This document shows, piece by piece, positions 9,931 to 23,187 of a stretch of 64,000 nucleotides of DNA. Position numbers and translations under genes: made by a program. The notes beneath the pieces are model-generated. The model was not told where the DNA came from and did not search any database. It was given only the letters and a program-made list of their open reading frames with translations. The stretch is from the NCBI GenBank assembly GCA_024699855.1, contig JAMPIQ010000001.1, forward strand, positions 17,732,001-17,796,000, written 5' to 3'. The stretch is from Aphelenchoides besseyi. Taxonomy: Eukaryota > Nematoda > Chromadorea > Rhabditida > Aphelenchoididae. How positions within the stretch are numbered: the first letter of the stretch is position 1; each line of letters begins with the position of its first letter.

Positions 9931-10545
9931 CTATACAGTTTTATAGTCAATCGAAGGCACTCGACTTTACGCAATTTCTGAGTATGTTTTCGATTCCAAT
10001 TATGCTCTCGGTCAACTTCAGCTCTCTAGAGTTTCAGAATCATGATCTCTTAATTTCTTTAATATTTGTGCCAAATTGCAAGTGACAATCATCAACGGGA
10101 AGAGCTGCGCAAACTTTTGCAATTTTGGACAATTTTGACAAATCTTTCGGCTTTGAAGTGCTCTCATTTCTCTCTCAGTTATCCGATGACTACAAGTTAA
10201 AACACAGTAGATAGCTAGTTTATTGGTTTTTCTATTGATATAATATAAGCAGTGATTGTTGCCAGAATCTCCGAACTACATCGATTTGCGCGATGGATGT
10301 GCTATACAAGGGAATGGGGGGTGTTGTGTATTTCAGCTTGTTGGCTTATCGGATTTCGCTGATATTCGTAGTTTTGAGTTCATCAGTATTGTTTGTTGTT
10401 CTGTTAATCACATGCTTGTACAGTCAATCATTTTCGAGTTGGAGTCAATGGAAGCTGGCCTTTCCGAGGTTGATGTCTGATAGTTGACATTCTTCTCTGT
10501 TGCATTTTCATGTTAATTGCTTATACTAACTATGTTTAGACTGTA
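9931..10545 (+). repeat. Dispersed repeat family, copy B
   Basis: Complete-looking copy beginning ATTCTATACAGTTTTATAGT and ending near TGACATTCTTCTCTGTTGC. It keeps the G-rich core at about 10,306-10,325 and a 64-codon open frame (10,293-10,487) starting MDVLYKGMGG, with a hydrophobic stretch after it. The frame is much shorter in the other copies. Confidence 0.85.
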
Positions 10546-10913
10546 TTGTTCATGCTCTTTAAAGTCATAAAGATTGATTCATGTCTTATCATAATCAAAA
10601 TCGTTTACTCGAATCTAAGCGACTTTCGATAAGTTCGTCTACCCAATCCTACTCCCGATCAACTTGACGCCGTCAAATTTGATAACCATGTTTTACAAGC
10701 TTTAAATGTTACATTTTGACGTTATTTGAATTTACAAACAAGATCTTTCATGTGGTTCTTAACTGTTGGTTATCGCAGCTTCTCACTAATCGTTGACGTG
10801 TTTGTCAAACTGAAATAGAACGCCAAGATGTCCAGTTGATTCCATTTTCCGAGAATACTTGCTATCAGTCGGAATAATTTCTGCATTTAAATAAGGAATA
10901 TTCAGATGCTGAA
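10546..10913. other. 5' flank of the tyrosyl-tRNA synthetase gene
   Basis: No feature recognised. A TATTCAG just before the start codon (near 10,901-10,905) could be an acceptor for a 5' exon or a spliced leader. Confidence 0.4.
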
Positions 10914-12465
10914 ATGGTTCGATTGAAGTCGAATGCATTTGGCGGCGATCATAAGATTCTCTTCTTTTGTCGAGAACTTCAACGTCGAAAACTGATCGCT
11001 TCCTCTCATCCGCACAATATTTTGGAACCCAGTGAGTTTCATTTCTGTTTTATTGTTTTCACGTTTTCAGCTAACACCCATTTTCTTCGACATCTACCGG
11101 GCAATGGAGTTTACGCGGGTTTTGATCCCACGGCCAACAGTTTGCATGTTGGCAATCTTTTGGTTGTTTCGAATTTGCTTCGAAGTTCGTTGTTCGGTTG
11201 CAATCCAATTGCTGTGATTGGTGGAGCGACGGCGATGATTGGAGATCCAACGGGACGTTCAACCGGTACTTTTGTTTCAGTTCTCTGAATCTTTTCTTCA
11301 GATCGACCGGAACTTGCACGTGAGTTCGTGGGCGAAAACTCAAGAAACATTCTCAGACAGTTGGCGGAAGTCCTCGAAAATGGTCGGAGCTTATTTGGCG
11401 ATCGAATTCGCTTAACAATTCTAAACAACTCGGAGTGGTACGAGAACGTACGTTATACTTCATTTTCTTGTTGAATTGATTCTGTTGCTTCAGATGAACA
11501 TGGTCGACTTTCTACGCATTGGTCGTGAATTTCGAGTTGGCGAAATGCTACGAATGGGCCCGATTAAAGCACGATTAGAGAACAATGGGATCTCATTTGC
11601 CGAGTTCTCGTATCAAATTCTTCAAAGTTTCGATTGGTACGTGCTCTCACGTAAGCATGATTGTTATTTCCAAGTGAGTTTATAGCTTGGACAGTTTTTT
11701 GTAAGTCCGATTCTTTTAGCTTGGCGGCTCAGATCAATTAGGTCACTTGGATTCCGGTGCCGATTACATTAAACGCAAATCAGGATCTCAACCCATTGGC
11801 GTTTGTTTGCCGCTGCTTTCCGACGAGAAGGGAGTAAAGTTGGGCAAATCGTCAGTTAAAAATGGATCTCCAGTTTGGTTGGACGGGACAAAAACGTCAC
11901 CGTTCGCTCTCTACCAATACTTTCGACAGTTTCACGACGATGTTGCCGAGTCGTTACTCACGTACTTTTCTCTGAGACCATTGGAAGACGTGGATGCAAT
12001 TCTCGCTCATCATCGAGAAAACTTGGGCAAATGGATTGCACAGAAAGCGTTGGCCGAAGAGATGGTTGCGTTGATTCACGGTCGAACGGCACTTGAAAAA
12101 GCGATTCAATGTTCCAACGTTCTTTTCAATGGTAAGATCTTTAAAATCGTTCTTTTTTACTGTTTTCTTTAGGTTCCGTGAAAGACTTTGAAAATTTGGA
12201 TCACGATACAATTGGCAAGATCTTCGCCGGCCCACTTACTTTCCAACTATCCAAACAGAAAATAGCGACGATTGCTGACTTGGCCGATGCCACCAAAACC
12301 AAAGGTGCTACGATGGTACCAACTGGAGCGTTCAAGTTAAATGGAACGAAAGTGACGGATCCGAATCTTTTGTTGTCCAACTGCTCGAGTTTGATGTTGA
12401 AAAGTCGCTACAGTTTGATATGTTGGGGAAAACGTAACTTCTATTTGATCGATTGGCGAGAATAG
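10914..12465 (+). CDS. YARS2: Tyrosyl-tRNA synthetase, mitochondrial type
   Basis: Attaches tyrosine to tRNA-Tyr for mitochondrial translation. Six exons (10914-11031, 11071-11265, 11302-11447, 11494-11673, 11720-12131, 12173-12465) join in frame to about 440 residues. Seen: the ATP-site HVGN (a HIGH variant) in [15 protein letters not shown], the tyrosine pocket region of bacterial-type enzymes ([11 protein letters not shown], then [10 protein letters not shown]), and KLGKS, the class I KMSKS loop in its bacterial/mitochondrial form. The C-terminal domain ends in [17 protein letters not shown], as in the S4-like domain. The N-terminus is basic ([12 protein letters not shown]), fitting mitochondrial import. 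Cytosolic eukaryotic TyrRS has a different sequence, so mitochondrial assignment is firm. Confidence 0.95.
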
Positions 12466-12824
12466 TCGGCCTCTGAGCATTCGATTGTAACCATAGGAAC
12501 GTTTAGTTAGAGGTGTCATTTTGTTCGTATTGTTATTTGTTTCGTTGATTGTTAATTAAATTGGTTGATCTGCTTAGTTTCGATGTTGATGACTGAAAGT
12601 CATTGCAGTTTGGAAGTTGAAATCGGTGGGGAAACTTGAGATGCATAAGCTACTTAGAGCTTCCTTCATTCTTGGAGTCTGAGCTTTTCTGAATATAAAA
12701 TTGCGTTCTATTTCCTTTAGTTCAGTATCTACAAAACAATCGAATTTGGCAGTTTAACCGAAAATACCGAAGGACGTGAAGAAAATGAATGGATTTAAAA
12801 AGTAACCGTAGAGTGAGGTAAAGT
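12466..12824. other. Convergent 3' flanks
   Basis: Lies between the ends of the tyrosyl-tRNA synthetase and prickle genes, which converge. It probably holds both 3' UTRs. Nothing else seen. Confidence 0.4.
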
Positions 12825-15008
12825 CTATGAAATAAAACAATTCGGATTCGATTTCTTTTTTGCGAACTGCGAATTTGGCCTTCGCGGAGTTCGATCGATG
12901 ATTTGACGATGGGGTACGATGGAACGTGGAGTCGGTCGAACTTTGGGCGTGACAAGAGTCGACGTTTCGTATCGTTCGGCAACAAGAGCACGACAAGTGT
13001 TCAAGTAGATTTCGTCATCGGAATCACTTTCGCTGGATGTTGATGCGTAGCTATCGAATGGAAGATGCGTAGAATCGTGCTCCAACGGCATTCGTGAGTA
13101 GAAGTTTTGTGGTGGGCGTTTGACGGTCTCTATTTGCTTCTTCGGTTTTAAATGCAAACCTTTTATGCGACAGTTGATAACCTCTTGAGGCTCTTGACAA
13201 CCTCGAAAGCACTGTCGCGGTGTTGTACCGTCCATACTCAACGAACGTCGATGATGACGAGATGTTCCCTTGCGATGTCGGCTACGCAATCGAACTGTTG
13301 GATTCGGCGTTGTCACGCAGTCGGCTTCGCTGCTCAAACTTCCGGATTCCCAATCGTTTTCTTCATCGTCGCTGTGTCGTCGTCGAAAACGTCGCGAAGC
13401 GTTGAAATGTCGATTGCTGATCGGAGTTGCGGTTACAGCTGACGGCGGATCAACGAGTGCGACCGTTTCGTAGATGTTTTCCGGTGGAGTTTGGTTTTGA
13501 GGCGATTGAACGGGCGGCAACGGTGGAGTTCGATTGGGCGGTGGTTGTGGAGGTCGAAAGTCGAAACGAACACGCATCGGTGGTGCGGATTGAGGTGGAG
13601 AGTTGCGACGAATTTCAGGTTTCGGTTTTCGCTTCTCACAGCCATCACCATTACAGTAGAGAGCCGACGACTTCAGAGCGTATGTTTTGCCCAACAAATT
13701 TCGACCACAAGATACGCAGCTAAAACACGAAACGTTCGCATGCCAACGAGTTTCACCCTAAATAGCAGACGATTAGTTAAGTGATCATTAAGTTTCGCTT
13801 GCCTGTGTAATATGCGGCTCATCAACGGAAATCTCAAGTCCACAAGTGTTACACATCAATCCGAAGTTTTTTTGAAAGCACAAAACACAATGCGGTCGAT
13901 TGCCACGCACCACGTACTTCTGACCACCTAACTGACAGTCGCAAAGTGTACAAACGAAATGTTTCATATGCCATACGCGACCCTCTGCTTCCGTACATTC
14001 ATCGCCAAAGATCAACTCGTCGCAGCCATCACAGCGTGGTCGTTGTTGCTCGGCGTGATGACGACCACAGAAAACACTGAAATCAAAATGATGAGTTGGA
14101 AGGTTGCAATGAAGAGTAAGTTTACTTGTCGTTGTGGCGAAAGTAAATCAGATCAACTAACAGCTCTGTACACTCAACACAAACGAAACAATGTGGATGC
14201 CAGTAGGTACAATCGCCAAAACGCTCCGGTGCCGCCACTACCAGATCGTCGCCGTTGAGCACTTGTTTACACTGAAATAGGTTTTGAATTCTTAATTTGC
14301 AGTCAATTTGTCGTGATTCGAAATTCATTGAGTGCGCGAAGTCGACGCGCGAGTGGCAGATGGCTCGTCGTTTGGAATCGATTCAACGAGCACATTAAAA
14401 TGAGCAAATAGGGAGCGATTTGAATGCGCGATTAGACTCATTCACGATTGTGATCAAATTACCCTCTCCCCTTCAAGTGTTGCAATTTACGAGCCCCTGG
14501 GGTTATGCGATCGATCGTAGGGTTCGAAGACCAACTAACCTGATGACAGTAACGACGAGAATGATCGAACGGAACGCGAACTATCGCCCCACGTCCGAGT
14601 GCATCACGTTTACGCATCGCTTCGAAGTTGGCCAGTTGCTGACGCTCGGTCTCGGTCAAATGAGCGCAATAAGCGGCGTCAGAATCATGAGCCGGCAGTT
14701 GAATCGTTAGTTGTCGGAGTCGCCATTTCTCGCCCACGGAATTCGTGTACGGAACCTTATCCTGTGGTAGGGCCGAAAAGTATTCGTGAACCTGGAAATC
14801 AACGATCAGAAAAGGAAATTTGTGTTGGCGAACTCACGGTATCGGGCTTCAGACCGTTCGGAATCCACGAGTACTCGTCCAGGATACATCCCGAATCATC
14901 GTCACTTGTCGAGTATCGATGAACGTCGGCGGCGATGCGCAGACGGGTTGCCGGTGAAAGACAATCGGGACGCACGGCGAAAACGCCGTTGCAACTCGTG
15001 ATGCTCAT
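12825..15008 (-). CDS. prickle: Prickle planar-cell-polarity protein (PET + three LIM domains)
   Basis: Cytoplasmic, membrane-tethered core protein of planar cell polarity that works with Van Gogh/Strabismus. Domains in order: the Prickle signature [10 protein letters not shown] then [16 protein letters not shown] domain ([19 protein letters not shown] to [12 protein letters not shown]); LIM1 ([29 protein letters not shown]); LIM2 ([33 protein letters not shown]); LIM3 ([23 protein letters not shown]). A long, low-complexity tail rich in Arg, Ser and Pro follows, ending CFIS, a CaaX prenylation box as in other Prickle proteins. ATG 15008 (MSITSCNG) is chosen because it is just upstream of the conserved STSDDD block; the frame is open to 15,200, so an earlier start is possible. 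The intron between PET and LIM1 is about 270 bp, unusually long here. Confidence 0.95.
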
Positions 15009-16612
15009 TGACCAAACAACTGAAAAATTTGCGAATTGGTTTCCCGGACTACGCAATTTCGCGCTTTCACCGGCGCGGATCGTCCACACGCGCAAAAATA
15101 GAAATGAAGCGCAGCAAAACAACAGAAGGCGGTGCGGGAAATCGGGAATGAAATGGAGCAGAAATCGGCCGGTTGGACCAACAAACGCGGGCGGAGTCAT
15201 TGTGGGACTTTAATGTACTAACAAGTGCATTTCCATATGCTCATCGACGCACTTGTTTACAAAAACCAATTTCCCAGGGCAAGTGAACGTCGACGGCGTT
15301 TGTGTTTTACGACGCACGCTTATCAGATCGATTGTCGGCATTCACTTTCCCGCAATTCGTACAAAAGCGACGATCGGATTTGGCAGGCGCGATTTGTTGG
15401 CGATCTCGAGATGAAACCCAAGACTTTACGATCGTGCCGCCGATTGATTTAGAGCCGAGAATTGTTGTTGACAGGCCAAATTGGGGAGGGAAAGAAATTA
15501 AGGAATTCCAATCGGCCTCCATTTGGCAAAAGACCACGCGAACAAAAGTGAAATTGCCGCCATCGACGATTCCCCAGTGGATTCGTGGACTTTTGTACTC
15601 GGACCGCACGGTCAGATCGAATGGATGGTCATGAGATACGGAAATGTAAATTCGGCGTTCAGTCAAGACGCAGCCAAAAAACGCGATGGTCCAACGAAAT
15701 TTGCATTCGAAAAGATCAATGAACGTAGTGGTGGTCGCTGTGTGACGTCGTCGCGTAACGGCGCGTATTGTTCGCGCGGATCAACAACCATCACGATACG
15801 GTGGTCACTTTTGCAAACAGTTCGAAGTGACAGGAAAACAGGCGCTTTAGAATTCCGCAATCTTGGGTTCCCCATTCACTTATTAACTGGCAAATCCACG
15901 GATTTGACGACCACAATCGTAAGGTTTGTGTGGACTCAGGGATGAGCCAAAGTGTGAAACACAATAGAAGAGTGTTTTGTTGGCAAAAATGAATTCGCAA
16001 CTCCCTCCCAACGGACTCTTCTGTCAGAATTTCGTTTGTCGCAATGGAAAAAAATCGCCGCTGCGGGAGTTTCGAACCGAAAAAGTTTTCCACGTCCGTT
16101 GGGACGCGAATCCGTTGATGCTAGTGACTAATTTTTAAGGTTTTTGAAATAAACAACTCGACGTGCGCGAATACGCCGCTTTCGACTCGAGAGCAGCGAA
16201 ACCGATTTTGAACGGAAATTAATTCCCACGAACAGCCGAGGACCTGCAAAGCGAAAAGCCCGAAGATTCCCAACAACCACCGGTCGCAAAAACTCCGACG
16301 GCAAGATCGTATTTTATTCAATGTCGTGGGCGGAGTTTCGACGACGCGCGAGCAATTTGGACTCGTAAAAATGTCGAAGCGGCAAAAACGTTTCCAGATT
16401 CCGATCATGATCTGAAGCGCCGTGAGCGTGCGTCGTAAAATCGGATTGATCCCAAAAACATCATAAATTCAGTCGGATCAAAAACCACTCGTCGCAAAAA
16501 CATTATGATGGGAATTGTAAAGCCAAAAAAGTTTGAAGCTCTACGGTAGACGCGAAACTTCACTGTGACGCAGATGAACGAAAAAAGAAAACTCGCGGAA
16601 TTCTTTGAATCA
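15009..16612. other. Gene-poor upstream region of prickle, part 1
   Basis: No spliced gene recognised. Open frames here are short and overlap on all frames, as expected from chance. The position just upstream of prickle suggests 5' UTR, introns of a longer transcript, or enhancers. Confidence 0.4.
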
Positions 16613-17308
16613 CTTACAAGGGAACTTACTTTTGTTACCACTCGCTATCCACGCATATTATATACCAAAATGTGCAGCTTCGAAAGCTGCATTGAAAGCT
16701 GCAAACAACTTTTGCTAAAATCCACTCTTCATGGAGATACGGCCCACACAAATACCACGCAAAAAGGGTGATTTTGGAAGAAAGCGCATCCTCCGGTAGA
16801 TTAGGTTTAAGTATGCAAATTGACGTCCCAAACTAGTTACTAATATGGCGCAGCGGTTATGCGGTCTGCATTGAATCAAATAATTCGATCAAGCAGATCG
16901 CAAACCGAAGTCGACGGTTCGATCCCCGTCGACCGCAATTTTTGGGCGCTTTCCGAAAAAGCGTCGGGACGAAGTAAGTGGACGATCACTTTTCCGACGT
17001 TTGCCTTACGATCAAGGCAAATTATAAGGAAAGCGTTAGAATTCGCCAATTTGATCACATCCAAGCAAAAAATAAACATCGAGTGAAAAATTTTTTGATC
17101 GTCTTTTTGGCTATATTTTTGCTTGAAATTAAGGACGAGCGTCTAAAAATTCGCGTTTTTAAACGGGAATTTGTGTGGCCGTATCTCCATGAAGAGTGGA
17201 TTTTAGCAAAAGTTGTTTGCAGCTTTCAATGCAGCTTTCGAAGCTGCACATTTTGGTATATAATATGCGTGGATAGCGAGTGGTAACAAAAGTAAGTTCC
17301 CTTGTGAG
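16613..17308. mobile_element. Foldback/MITE-like element with ~143 bp inverted repeats
   Basis: The left arm (16,613-16,757, opening CTTACAAGGGAACTTACTTT) and right arm (about 17,166-17,308) are almost perfect inverted copies, with about one mismatch and one 1 bp indel. The outer flanks are both TCA, a possible 3 bp target duplication. The arms contain smaller palindromes (GCAGCTTCGAAAGCTGC). No transposase is encoded; the roughly 400 bp centre contains a tRNA-like polymerase III promoter. It is non-autonomous. No second copy was seen in the window. Confidence 0.85.
16839..16937 (+). ncRNA. tRNA-like polymerase III promoter module inside the foldback element
   Basis: A canonical A box (TGGCGCAGCGG at 16,846) and a perfect B box (GGTTCGATCCC at 16,916-16,926) are 70 bp apart. 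Between them a TCTGC/GCAGA stem closes a 23 nt loop, like an anticodon arm with an insertion. The T-arm stem is extended (GTCGACGG/CCGTCGAC), but there is no 7 bp acceptor stem, so this is not a working tRNA. A T-run at 16,939-16,943 could end transcription. Confidence 0.6.
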
Positions 17309-20300
17309 TCACTTAAACTTACATACAGCAGTTGGGCTTTTCGATTGGGAGTGTACAGTAAACAGAAGCCCAATGATCCGTTGGATTCGATTAGTCGAGA
17401 GATTTTGGGGAGAGGGCAGTTGGATGGCGAAAATTGGACGAGAATCCCGCCAAGTTCGCGGATAAACCGCGTGACAAATCGGTTCAACGAGAAGCGCAAC
17501 AGCTGCAAATCGCAGCGGCCACAGATTGTTCATGGCTCAATGAATGGAAACACGCGCAAATTGAGAGGTCATTCTCGAACGTCTTCGGGTGCCCACTGTG
17601 ACCTTTTTTAATTGCTCCACTTGTACAGCTGTGGACTTTGAAACAACACGTTTCTGGAGCGGCGTATTTGTTCGATTTCTCTGACGCACGCTCGAACGCA
17701 CGTCGACGCTTCGAACTTTCGTTTACGAACTACTCTCTGCCAGCAGGTGGGAAACGCGAGTAATGAGTTTTTGGACTCATAAAAATCCCGAAAAGTCTCC
17801 CCGGGGCCTTCGGATGATCGACAATGGAATGCGCGTTTCGAAAAAACGTTTTCGAGCAGGTGCGAAAGAAAAACGACTGCGCACACACGTTTTTTGGGGG
17901 CCAAATTGACAAGACGTCGAAATGCAAATTGCGATCTGAAAACCGCCGGCAGACGACCGGATGTGCGGATTCGTCGACCTTTCGTCTAATCGTCTACGAA
18001 CAAGCCGATTGCTGATCAAAAGAAATCGAAATGTCTTCGGCTAATAGGCGAACGGAAAGAGTGACCGTCGTTTGTTTTCGTCCCCGAAGTGTCAACTTCG
18101 CCGCGCACAAAAGAAACGAAATTGACGTCGAAAAGGCGACAGGAAGAAAAACGAGCAGCTTTTGAAAAACTCGTCATGAGCCGTAAGAAGGTACCTCGTT
18201 TGAAGGAAATTCAAAAAAAATTTCGACGCTCCACTTTCGCTCTCTTGGGAGGTTTTGATGGACGTCAATTTACGAACTTCTTCAGCCCAAAAAATGACAC
18301 CCCAATTGAGAGCATGAGTTCGAAATTGGGACGTGAAATTTGAGAGCCGGTCACTCGTCAACGCTCACTCCTTTTTTTATCTCAACTAATTTGCCCTCGC
18401 GTTTCCTTGACCTTTGGGAAACCGGACGGAAGTCGAGAATCTCGGGTCAACTGGGAGCGTTCAAGCCGTTAAGATTGGGTGAACGAGTTTCGGAATCTTA
18501 CAGTCAGCGGGACAGCAAAAACTGAAAGCCGATACCATTTGACTGACGATCATGTTCCTTTGAGCCCATGGATCAAATGACAACAATAAACAGTTGAGAG
18601 GGAAGTTTCTGAGTGGCCCACAAAAATCACGCGTCATCGAAGTGTCTTTCAAGAGAGTTGCCGTCAAAAAGCTCGAACGCGCGTCAACGATTGAAATCCA
18701 AGAGGAATCACTTGAGCGAATTGTCCAGTAGTCAAACAAAAACTTTTTTCTGGTCACTCCAATTCGAACTCGGAAAGGAACGCCAATGGCTCATAAAAAA
18801 GATGTGCATGCAAATTGAATCAACGCGAAAAACGTCACAAACTTTTGCGCTTGGCCGCCTTTTACCTTGAGATTCCCAAAACGGTTTCCTCGAATGCCAC
18901 CAACTACCGTATGACCGGGCTGAAGAGACGATTTGCGGCGGCCAAAAACTTTCTCATAACTTTTTGGAAACGGCGGGCAGGTTTGACATTTTTGCCGACT
19001 TAATCGATCAGCGGCAACAAACGCTCCCCGATCGTATTCAATCAAAAAACCATCGTCTTCGGCATTCTCTCCCAACAGCAAAAGAGCGCAGAAATTGTTT
19101 TTATGAAATCCAAAACGTCTCGTAAAAGTTTGATGAATTACACGCAAAGCGTATGTATCAATTCGACGTCTTCATGCACACAATTGACGCCATGACGGGA
19201 CGAAAAAACGCAACGGAAACCAACATTGCGCAATCGGAAGGCAACAAATCCGAAGGACCGAGAAAACGGTCTTCTACCAAAAAAAGAATTGCGCAATGGT
19301 TTATGTCCAATGTCTTCGCGACGTGATGAATTTCTTGCCATCGGGAGAAGATTGCGCATTTTCGTGCGGCAATCGCTCAAACACACGACTTGAGGGCTCC
19401 AATGTTTATATGGGCGATTCATTCAACTGAACTTCTGGAGCATTGGACTCTTCGATGTTTGTGTTCGAAGGGATGTTGTTGGGATTTGTTGAACGGTTAA
19501 TCTCGTCGGGAACTGGTCATGAAAGGCGGCGAAAGTGGACACAAAAAAGCTGCACAAACGAATGTCCAGCGCATTAAACTGCGTTCCCATGCAAAAACCG
19601 AAAAGCTCGTAAAATGACGGTCGGTCAAAACAAACAACCGTCTCGCGATTATCGGCAGCAATCGCGGTGATAAAAGTGGACTTATGACCCCGACCGACAA
19701 CACACACGTTCCCCGAGCTCATCGGGGAATTTGTGCCGAACTCTCGAAACCGTGGCCCATAAATTGCACTGCGGTCATTTTGTTGGGGTTGCGCAACGGG
19801 CAAAAAGTTGACAAAAAGGAAACTGATTGCAATCTTTTTCGTGGTGTCGGACGGTTGGTGTCCATTCTTGTTCGAGACGTTCAATTTTATCGCCCGTCCG
19901 GATTCTTACGCTGCGACGTTTTGGGGCGTCGGAATTGCGATTTTATGGGCGAGAAAGAAGTCGTGAGCTGTGGCCCTCGCAGTCGAAACGTGGTTTCGAA
20001 GTGTCGGATTCGAATTGGTCTTGCGAAGGTGGTCATCATTTTGCCGTCAAATTTTATGGACGTTGGAATGGTGAGAAGCCGCGGGTGTGGAGTGATCGGC
20101 AAAATTTGACAGATTATCTCCGTTTAAATTGGGAAACAAAACGAATAAAACTAATGACCATCTTCTTCACCTCCAAAAGCTCATTGAAGTGATCGACGTT
20201 GATACAAAATGCGCCAAAAGTTGGCGTAGCAGCAGGACGCGTAATCGGGGAGATCGATTAGACACGAATTGCAATTAGTGTACGACCTCAATCACTTTCT

Positions 20301-23187
20301 GGAGAATCGCTGCGGGTTGCGCGAAATGGACGACGAGACTCAGAAGACTTCGATCAAGGAAAACAGTCGGCGAATGGCCACGAAAAAGGTTGGAAATGTT
20401 GTGCGAAGGTTCTCAGGCGGCAAAACATCCGAGTCCAAAGCGAGCGATAAGCACATTGAAAAGGATGAAGGTCGATTTCTTAAAGTTAGGATTTCTGCCC
20501 ACCAGTCATTGTGTTTTCAAACTAAGCCCGATGGACATAGCACGCAGTAGCAAATACGCCAATTGATCGTCGTTCACGGCAAATTAGCGGGTTTGTGGAA
20601 AGGAGCGATGTAAACTGAGAACTTAAAAGCAGTCGGCTGACGACCGGTCACAGGAACGTCGAACGAGGCTGATGATGAGTGAATGGTCTTAATTGGCACC
20701 TCGTCGTTAAACGATCAAGCGAATAAGTCGAATCGGACGCTCTCGTCGGCGGTTGGATGCATCGAACTGAGCTGTTCGTTCTGAAACGTCAAATCGACTC
20801 TCGTGACAACTCTTTAGCGCGCCATCACTCGTCCTCAACAGGCTCTCTTCCCATCTCCAGCAGCGAATGACAACGTTCTCGGCTTCACGCCGCTCGATGA
20901 CCACACGAAAAACGCGAAGCCGGCAACTCAAAGAGCGGACGTTAACCTCAATTCTTGAATTGGAACGAAAACAATCGAAAACCAATTTGCGAGTTACAGA
21001 TCACTGCAAATCGAGGAAAATGAGAAAACGGCTGTGGAAAGGAGCTCGTGGTCAAATGCCAAGTGCAAACTTCGGCATCACGTAAAACAACAGCCAACAA
21101 GATGCCTTCGAGCTTAACGCAGAAGTGTGCCTTTAACCGGCGGTAAACTGTGATTAGTTGCTGAGAAGAAACCGCCTAGCAACTTCACGACCTTATGCCA
21201 ACCCACGAAGCGGAAACCGGCTAATTACAAAGCTCTCTGACCAGGAGATCGGTTACGGAAACACCACACAAACAGACCGCGCAAAGAAATGCCGTCCTGT
21301 GTGTTTCCCAGCGAGAGTCTCGAAAGATTACCGAATGGGAACCTGAATTCGTAATGAATAAAACAAGGCGAATTTGAGAGCAACAGATCTGCTAATGTGC
21401 ATAATCGCTCATAAGACGCACAGTCGGCCTCGATTAGCGACAGTCGAAGCGCTACTTGTTGGCCAACTCGGCAAAAAGAGTACGGGAATTGGAGATGAGA
21501 AATCGAGAGTTGAGCAGACGCGAACTTTTTCGCGTTCCATCCAATTTACCAGTGGGTAAACAGATCGATCGAACCGCCGGCTAAACCGTTGACTATCGCA
21601 TAGCAGATCGAGATTGTGCAATTTCGGATCCATCATCTTAAGTGTGTTTTTTCCGTTGCACGTGTGTTCCCGCCAAATTTCCGCTTCGTTTCCGAGCACA
21701 AAAGTTAATTGATCGATGGAGTTGGAGGACAAACACGAAATCCGGAACCACTTATCGATTTGAGAGGAGAATCGTAGAGATGATCTGTGAGAATAGAAAA
21801 TGAGATTAAGATACGATCATAAACACACAAGTGTTAAAAGATATCGGCTAATCCGCAATCTTGATTGAAGCGAAGAAGCTTGTTTCCCAAACCAAAGGAA
21901 TGTTCGGAACCATACGGTAGAGAATAAGTTTGGCAGAAAAGTTGCATCGAACAAGGGAGTTTGAAGTGAGTCGACCATTTCATATCTTTGAATGAATGCT
22001 TTCACGAGAGCTGTTCGTTTCGGCGTGACTCAAGATCATCAATCATCGTTTAGTTTGCCTTTGTTTTTCTTCCGATTACACAACTCAAAACGGCACTTGT
22101 GAGAAGGACTGAACGCCTTTTGCGGCCACACACTCACGCTGAGTGATGGATTGAGGAACGAGATCGATTGGAACTTTGCGGCCGCTTAACTTCTGAGATT
22201 TGCATGATATGCGAAACTCGAAGACGTAAATCAAAAACAACGATGCGGTCTCTATTCGATGGGTCGAACGGAGCGGTGATTTGGCCCAAACTCGTAAATT
22301 TGGCTGCCAATTCGCGGCTCAACGGTGGCAAAGTAAATCTCCAACGCCTCTCAAAAATGTCGAGATAGTCGTGAGTTGCCTTTTAGGGAACGCCGATCGT
22401 CGTAAATCATCCGAATGTTGTCGACAGACCGATCAGATTTTACAACACAAACTCAACGGGGATTAAACGATCCAAACAAAAACTCGACATCTTGGAACAA
22501 AACAACGAGAAACTGAAATCAAATTCCTGACGACATTCGCAAACTGTATAACTTGAAAGGTGTGAACAAGGTCGCTTATCTGCCGCGTTTCATCACAAAT
22601 TTGAACTCAACGATCATGTTCATTCGCTTTTTGACCTTCGAATAACCGCTTCTCGATTCCGCCAAACGGAAATTCCAGAAAGCTGTCGGACGATGTGTTT
22701 GTCTCAAGATCAAAAATTCAAACTTTAAATTTGTTGATTGAACATGATAGTCATCCAAGAAGTCAAATAAACAAACGATTAGATGAATAGAGTTATCTGA
22801 GTGGTTGTTTGTCGGAACTCTGAAACGAGATCACTTGGCAGCCAAATAATAGTTCAGATACACGTAAAATTCTTCTTCACTTGTTTTCAACGGCACTATG
22901 TTTTGTTGAAGACATCAAGTCGTAAATAGAATCTTTGTTTACAATCTGTCAACTCATCAGAAAGTTGTAATAAGCTATTCGTACGCATCAAAGCAGCAAT
23001 TTGAAACTCTGTGATTAAACACTTTACTATAATAAACATTTCAAGTTGCGCTCATTAACCGTACGATTGCGAATTACGATTTCAAACAATTTGATTTCCG
23101 TAACCAGTGATCATACAAAAGCATAATTAACATCATTCGTAAAACTAAATGTGTTCGTTTATTCGTGCAAATTACCAACACTGAGAT
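17309..23187. other. Gene-poor upstream region of prickle, part 2
   Basis: Nearly 6 kb with no recognisable gene. The longest open frames (19,423-19,884 minus; 19,684-20,109 plus) overlap each other on opposite strands and resemble nothing I know. Base composition drifts from GC-richer (17-21 kb) to AT-richer (22-23 kb). It could carry distal regulatory sequence for prickle, non-coding RNA or decayed repeats. Confidence 0.35.

Noticed and set aside
16839..16937. A functional tRNA gene with an intron
   Set aside because: A and B boxes are good, but the 5' and 3' ends do not pair into an acceptor stem and the T-stem has an extra base.
19423..20109. Overlapping long open frames on both strands as genes
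   Set aside because: Both strands are open over the same GC-rich DNA, with no recognised motifs or splice sites.
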